Source: Pseudomonadota bacterium (GTDB lineage Bacteria; Pseudomonadota; Alphaproteobacteria; Rhizobiales; Rhizobiaceae). Taken from it: a stretch of DNA of 28,103 bases. Below the pieces are notes generated by a model. It made no database searches, was not told where the DNA came from, and was given only the letters and a program-made list of their open reading frames with translations. Both the position numbers and the translations under genes were made by a program. Positions 1 to 7,460 of this stretch are shown in pieces (the first letter of the stretch is position 1; each line of letters opens with the position of its first letter). Where the stretch lies: positions 1 to 28,103 of the forward strand of contig JAEWFU010000465.1 in assembly GCA_023388675.1 (NCBI GenBank), read 5' to 3'.

Positions 1-2
1 GT

Positions 3-1091
3 GTAGTTCATGCCAACACATGGCGTCCCTTCGTCGTCACACGGGTCGAGGAAGAGAGCGGCACGGCACGGTCCTTTTATCTCGCGCCGCAGGACGGTCA
101 GAATATCGCGCCGCACCTGCCGGGCCAGTTCCTGCCGATTGCCGTTGACATTCCCGGCGAGACCCGTTCGCTCCGGCGTACCTACACGATCTCCAGCGCG
201 CCCAACGGCCGCGAATACAGATTGACCGTGAAGCGCAACACCGGCGCCATGAGCAAAAGCGTAAGCCACTGGCTGCACGACAATGCGCGAACGGGAACGA
301 TCGTCCAGGCGCTCGCGCCGTGTGGGGATTTCGTTCTCGATGCTGAAAGCGGCCGGCCGATAGTGCTTCTTTCCGCGGGTATCGGCGCCACGCCGATGAT
401 TGCCATGCTCGACCATCTTACCGGCGGCGTCGCCGGAAGGCCGCGCCAACCCGACCGCCCGATCTTCTTCATTCATGCCGCGCAGAGCCGTTCCAAACAC
501 GCTTTCGCAAGTCATCTCCGTCTTCTCGCCCAGCGTAATCCGAACTTGACGGTACATGTGCGCTACTCCCGCCCCGCCCCCCGAGACATCTTCGGACGCC
601 ACCATGACAGCATCGGACGCATTGACCGTGCGCTGCTCCAATCCCTCCTGCCGCTCGATGATTACGATGTCTACCTCTGCGGGCCTGCAGGTTTCATGCA
701 GGCGGCCTATGACCTGTTGACGGGCCTCGGAATTGCCGATCGGCGTATCCACGCCGAGTCCTTCGGCCCAGCACGGCTCATGCGTCGGGCCGCAGCAATG
801 CCCGAAGCACGCCCGCACGCCGCGCCAGCGGCCGAAGCCGCTGTCACGTTCCGCCGGACAGGAAAAAGCGCACCGTGGAATCCAACGAAGGGTTCGCTCC
901 TCGATCTGGCTGAAGCGATGGGAATCGAGACGCCTTGGAGCTGCAGGGCCGGCGTCTGCGGCACCTGCACAACGCATCTCCTGGAGGGGGCCGTCGCCTA
1001 TCCGGAGGAGCCGACGGCAAGCTGCGGCCGAGATGAAGTCCTGATCTGCTCGGCGGTACCAGCGACTTCGAAGCTCGTTCTTAACCTGTAA
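3..1091 (+). CDS. Flavin-dependent oxidoreductase with C-terminal [2Fe-2S] ferredoxin domain (5' end outside window)
   Basis: The frame is open from the window edge, so the N-terminus is missing; the first internal ATG (222) lies inside the flavin domain and is not the start. Domain order is that of phthalate dioxygenase reductase/VanB-type enzymes: an FAD/FMN-binding barrel with the flavin motif RRTYTIS (about position 175-195), an NAD(P)-binding domain with GIGATPM (about 386-406) and YLCGPAGFM (about 670-698), then a plant-type [2Fe-2S] domain with CRAGVCGTC and a fourth Cys in LICSAVP near the C-terminus. Such proteins pass electrons from NAD(P)H through flavin to the iron-sulfur cluster and on to an oxygenase or another acceptor. 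In rhizobia this module is often fused behind a MOSC or pyridoxamine-phosphate-oxidase-like domain; that part would lie upstream and cannot be judged here. The physiological partner is unknown. Confidence 0.88.
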   Translation, partial: VVHANTWRPFVVTRVEEESGTARSFYLAPQDGQNIAPHLPGQFLPIAVDIPGETRSLRRTYTISSAPNGREYRLTVKRNTGAMSKSVSHWLHDNARTGTIVQALAPCGDFVLDAESGRPIVLLSAGIGATPMIAMLDHLTGGVAGRPRQPDRPIFFIHAAQSRSKHAFASHLRLLAQRNPNLTVHVRYSRPAPRDIFGRHHDSIGRIDRALLQSLLPLDDYDVYLCGPAGFMQAAYDLLTGLGIADRRIHAESFGPARLMRRAAAMPEARPHAAPAAEAAVTFRRTGKSAPWNPTKGSLLDLAEAMGIETPWSCRAGVCGTCTTHLLEGAVAYPEEPTASCGRDEVLICSAVPATSKLVLNL

Positions 1092-1115
1092 TCACTGAAG
1101 AAAGGGAATATCCCT

Positions 1116-1736
1116 ATGAAAATGGCCATCATTGGCGCCACCGGTTACACTGGATCAAGGATCCTGACCGAAGCGCTCGACCGCGGGCATGCGGTCACCG
1201 CGATCGTTCGCGACATCGAAAAGCTCCCTACTCATTCCAGGCTGACAGCGGCGGAGTGCGACGTCACGGACCAAGCTTCACTCTCCTCATTGCTTCCTGG
1301 CAACACGGTGGTTGTCAGCGCGTTCAATCCCGGCAATGACGAAACGGGAAAAGGTATCAATTCGATTATCCAAGCGGTGAAACATGCCAGCGCCAGACTC
1401 GTCGTGGTCGGCGGAGCGGGAAGCTTGGAGGTTGTATCGGGCCAGCGTCTTGTGGATCAGCCTAACTTTCCCTCGGCATGGAAGGATGGCGCCCTCAAAA
1501 CCGCTGCCTTCCTCGAGATCCTGCGCTGCGAGCACGAGCTCGACTGGAGTTTTGTCAGTCCCGCCGCCAAGCTGTCGCCGGGTAAACGCACCGGCGAGTA
1601 CCGCGTAGGTGGTGACCACTTGCTGACTGACGAGGACGGTGAGAGCCACATATCTGTCGAAGACTTTGCGGTCGCCATGCTCGACGAGATCGAACAGCCG
1701 ATTCATCGGCGTACTCGCTTTTCGGTCGCCTACTAA
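1116..1736 (+). CDS. NAD(P)H-binding atypical SDR-family reductase
   Basis: This 206-residue protein begins with an AIIGATGYTGSRI dinucleotide-binding loop (residues 4-16), typical of the small NAD(P)-binding family (PF13460-type, YwnB/biliverdin reductase B-like). VVVGGAGSLEV (about residues 96-106) fits the central strand of these Rossmann proteins. Length matches the family (200-215). The start is supported by AAAGGGA about 10 nt upstream of ATG 1116. It lies 24 nt after the flavin reductase on the same strand, so the two may be co-transcribed, although a functional link is only inferred. Members are thought to reduce quinones or flavins or to act as redox sensors; the substrate cannot be read from sequence. 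The following gene is a pseudogene. Confidence 0.85.
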   Translation: MKMAIIGATGYTGSRILTEALDRGHAVTAIVRDIEKLPTHSRLTAAECDVTDQASLSSLLPGNTVVVSAFNPGNDETGKGINSIIQAVKHASARLVVVGGAGSLEVVSGQRLVDQPNFPSAWKDGALKTAAFLEILRCEHELDWSFVSPAAKLSPGKRTGEYRVGGDHLLTDEDGESHISVEDFAVAMLDEIEQPIHRRTRFSVAY

Positions 1737-1885
1737 GGTCGTTTCGAGAGGTTTGAGTACGATGAACTCAACGAGCCTTAAGCGACCAGGCTCATCACTT
1801 CGCTTTGTTTTCCGGATGCAAACGGCAGACCTCTAGCTTCATGTGTTCAAGGGTGGATATCCATGGCTCCTGCTGACCATCCCAT

Positions 1886-2510
1886 GCTGAACTGAAAACC
1901 AAGGAGCGCGCGACCCGTGAGGGCTTTGCGCAACTACGGGCCTGCGCGTACATCGCGCTATCGGCTGGATCGGTCGCGCCAAGGCCTGTGATGATGATGG
2001 CAAATTCATCTTCCTGGGATCGCCTTTAACGCCGCCTATGTTGACGAAGGCGAATTCCAGACCAACCAGATGGGCGAACCCGCCGCCTTCGCCGATTTCT
2101 TTGGTAAGCTGATCGCGCTCGACGAGCAGCGCCGCATCTATGGGGCGATCAGGCAGCGCTTTTCGCGTCCGGTGCGGCGATTGATGGAGAACCGCTACGT
2201 TTTCGACCCGTTCTGGCAGCACTATAACGGAATTGCGGCTCCGAGGACTGGGAAGAGCGTTGCAAAGCCTCTTCGCGCGCCTTCGCGCAAGCCATCCAGA
2301 GCGGCGACACCCCAGCGCGTCCGGCTATATATACTGTGCAACCAGCTCGTTCGTGGGGGCTCGACCTGGAACAGCGGCATCAACCTGACTTAGGTCCAAG
2401 ATGGCGTCGCGATCCTCGGCTTTCTGATGCCCGTCTTCACCGACTTGATGAGGACAATCCCGACAAGGACTGGGCGAGCCCTTCTATTCCGTTGTCTCTG
2501 AACGCCGACG
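1886..2510 (+). pseudogene. Decayed HEPN-domain protein, multiple frameshifts, catalytic motif lost
   Basis: Conceptual translation across frames gives an ordered series of blocks: EGFAQLRACAY (frame 2, about 1916-1950), AIGWIGRAKACDDDGKFIFL (frame 1, about 1957-2016), IAFNAAYVDEGEFQTNQMG then LIALDEQRRIYGAI and NRYVFDPFWQHYNG (frame 3, about 2019-2230), SEDWEERCKASSRAFAQAI (shifted), CNQLVRGGSTWNSG, DGVAILGFLMPVF and DNPDKDW. These blocks and their order match, from memory, a HEPN-domain protein family whose intact members read FIFLWIAFNAAY near the start and LRNQLVHGG near the end. The shift at about 2016-2018 is explained by loss of one base in the Trp codon of FLWIAFN. At least four or five further lesions follow. 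The conserved Arg and His of the HEPN RX4H motif appear here as Cys and Arg, so no active RNase could be made. Family assignment is from motif memory, not a search. Confidence 0.6.
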
Positions 2511-2827
2511 AGTGATGCAATCTGATTGCTCGCGCTATCGACGGAAACTCGACTGTCGGCGATTCGTTTACCTACCCGGCGGAGACAACTGGGATTGACT
2601 CGTCGTTGGCTGCCGGCCCGATTTCGCAGATGGCATGTCGATCCTCAAGCGCCCTAACCCTTGGCGTTAGATCACCGGTTAAAGGAAGCCTTTGAGCGGT
2701 ACGCCTTCAACACTCGCGAACGAGAGCCGATCACCTTGGTGGCGACAACTGATTCTTACCCGATGGGCAGCGAAGCGGTTGGTTCTTCCCTCGTCCCTGC
2801 GGGTGCATGCCAACGGCCTCGGCTGGG
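2511..2827. other. Intergenic region without recognisable gene
   Basis: About 317 bases between the HEPN pseudogene and the stop codon of the SMP-30 lactonase. Short open frames exist, but none resembles a known family, none has a good ribosome-binding site, and base composition is lower in GC than the surrounding genes. No clear terminator hairpin with a T-run follows the lactonase gene on the - strand. The stretch looks like degraded sequence continuous with the pseudogene. Confidence 0.5.
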
Positions 2828-3685
2828 CTACAGTGTCACCGAGGGTTCACGCAATCCCGAAATCCGTGTGTTGAAACTGAGTGTAGCTCCGTCCATGGTC
2901 ATCAGCGCTCCTTTAGGCTTAAGCCCGTCTCGAGCACTTGTAACGTAAAGGGCGGTGAGGTCAGCTCCTCCGAAGGCCGGGCATGACGGTTGTTCGACAG
3001 GTAAAGCGAGCATTGTATGGCAATGGCCGTCGGGCGTGTATCTCGCAATGTGGGAATTACCCCAGCACGCTAGCCACAAGAACCCGTCCGCATCGCAAAC
3101 TGCCCCGTCGGGATTTGTCTTTTGCGCACGAAGATCGATGTAGATCTGCGGCTCACCCGTCGGCCAGCCTCCTTTTGCGAGCCGTTGGCGCCAGACAAGT
3201 CTTTTGTGCGTGTCGCTGAAATGAGCAAACCGGCCATCGGGAGTGAACGAGATTGAGTTGGGTATCGTGATAGACCCGAAAAGCTTGCGCAACTCGCCCC
3301 GGTAATAGCGCCAAATCGCACCGGCACCCGGCTCCGCACTTCGGCCCATCGTGCCGATCCAGAAACCGCCCCAGGGGTCGGCACGGCCGTCATTGGAGCG
3401 GTTGCCCGGCCGGTCGCTTTCAAACGGACAAATCTGCTCCCTATGGCCGCTTGTGACGTCGAGGCGAATGAGGGCGCCAGCGCCCGCGATGAGCAGAGTG
3501 TCACGGTCGATCCAGGCTGCTGCGGAGACCGGCCTGTCGAAATTCCACTCCAGGGTCTCCTCGCCCTGTCTCGACAGCAGCTTCTGCCCGAGAATATCGA
3601 ACCAGAACAATTGCTCGCGCTCCGGATGCCAAAGCGGCCCCTCGCCGAGATTGCAAAGACGAGCATCGTAAAGTTGCGCTTCCAT
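2828..3685 (-). CDS. SMP-30/gluconolactonase-family sugar lactonase
   Basis: A 285-residue six-bladed beta-propeller lactonase of the SMP-30/regucalcin family, full length for the family. Expected divalent-metal ligands are present: Glu15 in NLGEGPLW, Asn143 in IPNSISF and Asp193 in TNPDGAVCD, plus NRSNDGRADPWGGFWIG (about residues 95-111). It should hydrolyse an aldono-lactone to the aldonate in the cytoplasm. It lies 68 nt after the 1-dehydrogenase gene on the same strand, and the dehydratase for the resulting acid is further upstream, so L-arabino-lactone (or D-galactono- or L-fucono-lactone) is the likely substrate. It is the last gene of the chvE-ggu operon. The ATG at 3685 gives the natural N-terminus but its ribosome-binding site is weak. 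The C-terminal GLREPSVTL aligns with the usual family end, so the gene is complete. Confidence 0.9.
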   Translation of the reverse strand: MEAQLYDARLCNLGEGPLWHPEREQLFWFDILGQKLLSRQGEETLEWNFDRPVSAAAWIDRDTLLIAGAGALIRLDVTSGHREQICPFESDRPGNRSNDGRADPWGGFWIGTMGRSAEPGAGAIWRYYRGELRKLFGSITIPNSISFTPDGRFAHFSDTHKRLVWRQRLAKGGWPTGEPQIYIDLRAQKTNPDGAVCDADGFLWLACWGNSHIARYTPDGHCHTMLALPVEQPSCPAFGGADLTALYVTSARDGLKPKGALMTMDGATLSFNTRISGLREPSVTL

Positions 3686-3753
3686 CCAACGTCCATTGGG
3701 TTCGTTTTAGATCGGCGACAAATTGTTTGTAGCCGGAAGTCCGTCAGACGGGA

Positions 3754-4680
3754 TCAGTCGAAGAACGGTTCAACGACGACTCTCCTGCCCAGCATGAATG
3801 CATCTGCTACATGAACGAGCGGGGTGAAATCCGCATCGATCTGACAGGCGGTGAGGAGCTCGGCAAAACGGCCATAGATCGCATCATATTCGCGGTCGGG
3901 TGCCTTCGACGGCGGCTCATCCGCCACGGCAAGGGTCGCTCCGCCATCTGCCAGAACCAGCCGCCCTTCCGTCGTGTCCACCTCGATCGTCCATGTCTGC
4001 GCTCCGGTATGGCGCCAGTCGAACTCGGCCTCGACCGTCACATTGCCATTGCCCGTCATGGCAAGGGCCGCTGCGATCGGGGCTTCTCGGTTCTCGGGGA
4101 ACTTCAGTTCCGCGGTCGTCATGTGAACCGGAAACGGCAGGATGGCGGTCACAATGGAGAGCGCGTTGATGCCGGGATCGAAGACCCCGAGACCACCCGG
4201 CTGCCAGATCCATTCCTGCCCCGGATGCCATCGGCGCACATCCTCCTTCCATGTCACACGGACATGGCGGAGCGTCTTGTCGCCAAGCCATCGGCGTGCC
4301 GGCTCAACGCCTGCTGCAAAGCGGGAATGCCAGGTCGCGAAAAGCGTGACGCCCTGTCGCTCCGCGAGTGCCTTCAGGGCGTGAACCTCCGCAACCGTCG
4401 CACCGGGTGGCTTTTCCAGGAGAACATGGCGCCCGGCCGAGAGCGCGGCCTTGGCCGCGGCAAAGCGGTGCTGCGGGGGCATGCAGAGCGCGACAGCCGG
4501 AATGTCCGGCCGCGCCTTGAGAAGGCCCTCCAGCGTCGCATGGTTCTCGACGCCATTTACCCCGCCATGGCTGCTGACAGTCGCGGCGAGATTGAATGCC
4601 TCGCTCCGGCCGATCGAGGGAACGTGCTGGTCCCGCGCGATCTTGCCGACCCCGACGATGGCGATGTCAGTGGCTGTCAC
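3754..4680 (-). CDS. L-arabinose/D-galactose 1-dehydrogenase (Gfo/Idh/MocA family)
   Basis: The start is taken as GTG at 4680, giving 308 residues beginning V-TATDIAIVGVGKIARD; this overlaps the 3' end of the dehydratase gene by 14 nt and matches the 309-residue Azospirillum brasilense L-arabinose 1-dehydrogenase. An upstream ATG (4794) would add a 38-residue tail of arbitrary sequence and is rejected. The N-terminal Rossmann motif is GVGKIARDQH, the family's EKPPG motif (catalytic Lys) is at about residues 90-95, and WKEDVRRWHPGQ and GGLGVFDPGINALS are near-identical to the Azospirillum enzyme as I remember it. It should oxidise the anomeric carbon of L-arabinose, D-galactose or D-fucose with NAD(P)+ to the lactone, the substrate of the neighbouring SMP-30 protein. 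Family and reaction are well supported; preferred sugar is inferred from context. Confidence 0.92.
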   Translation of the reverse strand: MTATDIAIVGVGKIARDQHVPSIGRSEAFNLAATVSSHGGVNGVENHATLEGLLKARPDIPAVALCMPPQHRFAAAKAALSAGRHVLLEKPPGATVAEVHALKALAERQGVTLFATWHSRFAAGVEPARRWLGDKTLRHVRVTWKEDVRRWHPGQEWIWQPGGLGVFDPGINALSIVTAILPFPVHMTTAELKFPENREAPIAAALAMTGNGNVTVEAEFDWRHTGAQTWTIEVDTTEGRLVLADGGATLAVADEPPSKAPDREYDAIYGRFAELLTACQIDADFTPLVHVADAFMLGRRVVVEPFFD

Positions 4681-6409
4681 GGGGAACCGCCTTTCCGCGC
4701 TGGCCCTTGAGGAAGTCGAAGTCCGCTCCGGTGTCGGCTCCCTGAACATGAGTGTGGAACAGCCGCGCATAGCCGCTTTCGGGAACCGGCACATTGGGGT
4801 GCCAGGCTTTCAGACGTGCCTCGATCTCCGTCTCGGGCACGTCGAGATGCAGGCGGCGCGCCGGCACGTCCAGCTCGATCATGTCGCCGTCCCGCACGAT
4901 CGCGAGCGGCCCGCCAATGGCGGCTTCGGGCGACGTATGCAGGATCACGGTGCCGTATGCCGTACCCGACATGCGCGCATCGGAGATGCGGATCATGTCG
5001 GTGATGCCCTTCCTGAGCACCTTGGGCGGCAGGCCCATATTGCCGACTTCTGCCATGCCCGGATACCCTTTCGGCCCGCAGTTCTTCAGCACCATGATCG
5101 AGTTCTCGTCTATATCGAGCGCCTCGTCGGCGATCTTCGCCTTGTAGTCGTCGATGTCCTCGAAGACGACGGCGCGGCCGCGATGGCGCATGAGATGCGG
5201 ACTGGCGGCGGACGGCTTCAGCACCGCGCCCTTGGGCGCGAGGTTTCCCTTCAGAACCGCTATCCCGCCGTGCTGCGTCAGTGCCTGCCCGACCGGCCGG
5301 ATCACGTCCTCGTTCCAGTTGCGGACGTCTTTCACCTCGTCCCAGACCGATGTGCCAGACACGGTGAGAGCATCCTTGTGCAGAAGGCCCGCCTCCCCCA
5401 GCGCACGGATCACCACCGGCAGGCCGCCGGCATAGAAGAACTCTTCCATCAGGAAGCGGCCGGAAGGCATCAGGTCGACGATGGTGGGAATGTCGCGGCC
5501 GAGCCTGTCCCAGTCGTCCAGCGTCAAGTCGATGCCGATCCGGCCGGCGAGAGCGAGCAGATGGATCACCGCATTGGTGGAGCCGCCGATCGCGCCATTG
5601 GCACGGATCGCATTCTCGAACGCCTCGCGTGTGAGAATGTCCGAAGGCTTCAGGTCGTCCTTGACCATATCGACGATGCGACGACCGCTCATATGCGCCA
5701 TCACGCGACGACGGCTGTCGACGGCGGGAATGGCGGCGTTGCCGGATAAGGCCATGCCGAGCGCCTCGGCCATCGACGCCATTGTCGAGGCCGTGCCCAT
5801 CGTGTTGCAGGAGCCGGGGCTGCGCGACATGGCCTGCTCGGCGTCGAGGAAATCCTCGCGCGTCATGGCGCCGGCCTTGATCGCTTCGCTCATCTGCCAC
5901 AGCGCAGTGCCCGAGCCGACGCGCTCCCCACGGAACCAGCCATTGAGCATCGGACCGCCCGAAACGGCGATGGCGGGAATATCGACGCTTGCCGCGCCCA
6001 TGAGCAGCGCCGGCGTGGTCTTGTCGCATCCCACCAGCAGCACGACCCCGTCGAGCGGATTGGCGCGCAGCGCCTCCTCCACGTCCATCGCCGCCAGGTT
6101 GCGATACATCATCGCCGTTGGTCTCAGCGCGCTTTCGCCGGTGGAGAAGACCGGAAATTCCAGAGGCAGGCCGCCTGCTTCATAGATGCCGTGCTTCACC
6201 CGCTGCGCCAGGTCACGCAGATGCGCGTTGCACGGCGTCAGTTCCGACCACGTGTTGCAGATACCGATCACCGGCCGCCCGTCGAAGAGATCGGCAGGCA
6301 GGCCCTGATTCTTCATCCAGGAGCGATGGTAGATGTGGTCGCGGCTGGTGCCCCCGAACCACTCCTGCGAGCGCAGCCGGCGCGGCCAGTCGGCCTTTCG
6401 AAATGTCAT
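4667..6409 (-). CDS. L-arabinonate dehydratase (IlvD/Edd family)
   Basis: A 580-residue IlvD/Edd dehydratase. It aligns almost without gaps to the structurally known Rhizobium leguminosarum L-arabinonate dehydratase (579 residues), with a one-residue offset. The [2Fe-2S] ligands correspond to Cys60 (ELTPCNAH), Cys128 (LLVGCDKTTPA) and Cys201 (GSCNTMGTAS); the catalytic Ser is about residue 481 in ISDARMSGTAYG. WFGGTSRDHIYHR near the N-terminus is typical of the sugar-acid branch rather than of branched-chain amino-acid IlvD. It dehydrates L-arabonate (and in relatives D-fuconate/D-galactonate) to the 2-keto-3-deoxy acid in the cytoplasm. It sits between gguC (36-nt gap) and the 1-dehydrogenase (overlapping). 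A GGAAGG sequence about 10 nt upstream supports ATG 6409. In Azospirillum the equivalent gene is named araC, unrelated to the AraC regulator. Confidence 0.93.
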   Translation of the reverse strand: MTFRKADWPRRLRSQEWFGGTSRDHIYHRSWMKNQGLPADLFDGRPVIGICNTWSELTPCNAHLRDLAQRVKHGIYEAGGLPLEFPVFSTGESALRPTAMMYRNLAAMDVEEALRANPLDGVVLLVGCDKTTPALLMGAASVDIPAIAVSGGPMLNGWFRGERVGSGTALWQMSEAIKAGAMTREDFLDAEQAMSRSPGSCNTMGTASTMASMAEALGMALSGNAAIPAVDSRRRVMAHMSGRRIVDMVKDDLKPSDILTREAFENAIRANGAIGGSTNAVIHLLALAGRIGIDLTLDDWDRLGRDIPTIVDLMPSGRFLMEEFFYAGGLPVVIRALGEAGLLHKDALTVSGTSVWDEVKDVRNWNEDVIRPVGQALTQHGGIAVLKGNLAPKGAVLKPSAASPHLMRHRGRAVVFEDIDDYKAKIADEALDIDENSIMVLKNCGPKGYPGMAEVGNMGLPPKVLRKGITDMIRISDARMSGTAYGTVILHTSPEAAIGGPLAIVRDGDMIELDVPARRLHLDVPETEIEARLKAWHPNVPVPESGYARLFHTHVQGADTGADFDFLKGQRGKAVPRDSH

Positions 6410-6445
6410 GGCAATGAGGCCTTCCGCATGAGGGTCCCGCCGTCG

Positions 6446-7450
6446 CTAGAGAGCATGCACGCTGACCCTCCCGGTGCGCACCATGCTGCCGTCGATCGTC
6501 AGGCGGTTGCGGAGCGGGAGGCCGAATCCTTCGGCTTCGATTTCGAACTCGTCGCCGGGCTCGGTGCGCACGCCGTCGGCAAAGGACAGGGTTGCCGTGC
6601 CGAACATGTGGACATGCACGTCGCCCGGCTGCCGGAACAGGTCGTACTTGAAATGATGGTGCTCCAGATTGGCGATGCTGTGGGACATGTTCGCCTCGCC
6701 GGACAGGAACGGCTTGTCGAAAATGGTGGCGCCGCCGCGCCGGATGCGGGAGGCGCCGCGCACGTCCGCCGGCAGCGCGCCGATGCGGATTTCTGGACCG
6801 AACGAGGCCGGCCTGAGCTTCGAGTGGGCCAGATAGAGATAGTTCCGCCGCTCCATCACATGGTCGGAGAACTCGTTTGCAAGCGCAAAGCCGACGCGGC
6901 GGGGAAGGCCGTTTGCGTCGATGACGTAGATGCCGGCAATCTCCGGCTCCTCGCCGCCGTCTTCTGCAAAGACGGGAGAAAGCAGCGCGGCACCCGGCGC
7001 GACGACGTTGGCGCCGTTGCCCTTGTAGAACCATTCCGGCTGCACGCCGGGGCCCTCGTTGGCGGGCTTTCCGTCTTCGAGCCCCATCCTGAACATTTTC
7101 ATGGAGTCGGTGAGCTTTTCCTCCTCCTGCGCGTTCGCGTTCTGGTGCATGGCGTCGCGCGTGGCTGCCGAACCCAGATGGGTAAGACCCGTGCCGGTCA
7201 GGTGCAGATGGGCCGGATCGGGATGATGAATGGGAGCCAGCAACCGTCCCGTTTCGTAGGCGTCTTCGAGGTCGACCGCGGGTCCGAAGCCCAGGCTTGC
7301 GATCCTCTTCGCCATGTCGACGCCGGATGCGGCGCAGTCGAGCGCGAGCTGATAGACGCTTTCGGCCCCGCGCACCTCGTAGGCCTCGGTCCCCTCGCGG
7401 GAGACCACCGCCACGGAGCCGTCCGGCCTTCTGATTTGCGACAAATGCAT
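6446..7450 (-). CDS. gguC: GguC/AraD1-family protein (FAH fold), probable 2-keto-3-deoxy sugar acid enzyme
   Basis: A 334-residue protein of the AraD1/GguC family, distantly related to fumarylacetoacetate hydrolase. FAH-like segments are GVQPEWFYKGNG, VGFALANEFSDHVMERRNY and LRPASFGPEIRIG, where classical FAH members have NDVSARD and a downstream GP motif. The HMFGTATLSFADG block near residue 295 is characteristic of this branch. In Agrobacterium, gguC follows gguAB, exactly as here. Next to an aldonate dehydratase it most likely acts on the resulting 2-keto-3-deoxy acid, as dehydratase or aldolase; reports exist of FAH-family members doing this step in other proteobacteria, but the reaction cannot be read from sequence. 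An AAGGAG with 8-nt spacing, overlapping the gguB stop, supports ATG 7450. No 2-oxoglutarate semialdehyde dehydrogenase is present in the window. Confidence 0.9.
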   Translation of the reverse strand: MHLSQIRRPDGSVAVVSREGTEAYEVRGAESVYQLALDCAASGVDMAKRIASLGFGPAVDLEDAYETGRLLAPIHHPDPAHLHLTGTGLTHLGSAATRDAMHQNANAQEEEKLTDSMKMFRMGLEDGKPANEGPGVQPEWFYKGNGANVVAPGAALLSPVFAEDGGEEPEIAGIYVIDANGLPRRVGFALANEFSDHVMERRNYLYLAHSKLRPASFGPEIRIGALPADVRGASRIRRGGATIFDKPFLSGEANMSHSIANLEHHHFKYDLFRQPGDVHVHMFGTATLSFADGVRTEPGDEFEIEAEGFGLPLRNRLTIDGSMVRTGRVSVHAL

Positions 7451-7460
7451 GGATCGCTCC

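Noticed and set aside
222-224. Start codon of the flavin reductase at 222
   Set aside because: It falls after the flavin-binding RRTYTIS motif, and the same frame is open with good homology back to the window edge, so the true start is upstream.
4451-5749. 432-codon + strand open frame opposite the dehydratase gene
   Set aside because: It is antisense to a well-conserved IlvD/Edd enzyme; composition is what high-GC third positions give on the opposite strand, with no family resemblance.
4667-6409. Annotation as dihydroxy-acid dehydratase (IlvD, branched-chain amino acids)
   Set aside because: The WFGGTSRDHIYHR N-terminus, three cysteine ligands and sugar-oxidation neighbours match the L-arabinonate dehydratase branch.
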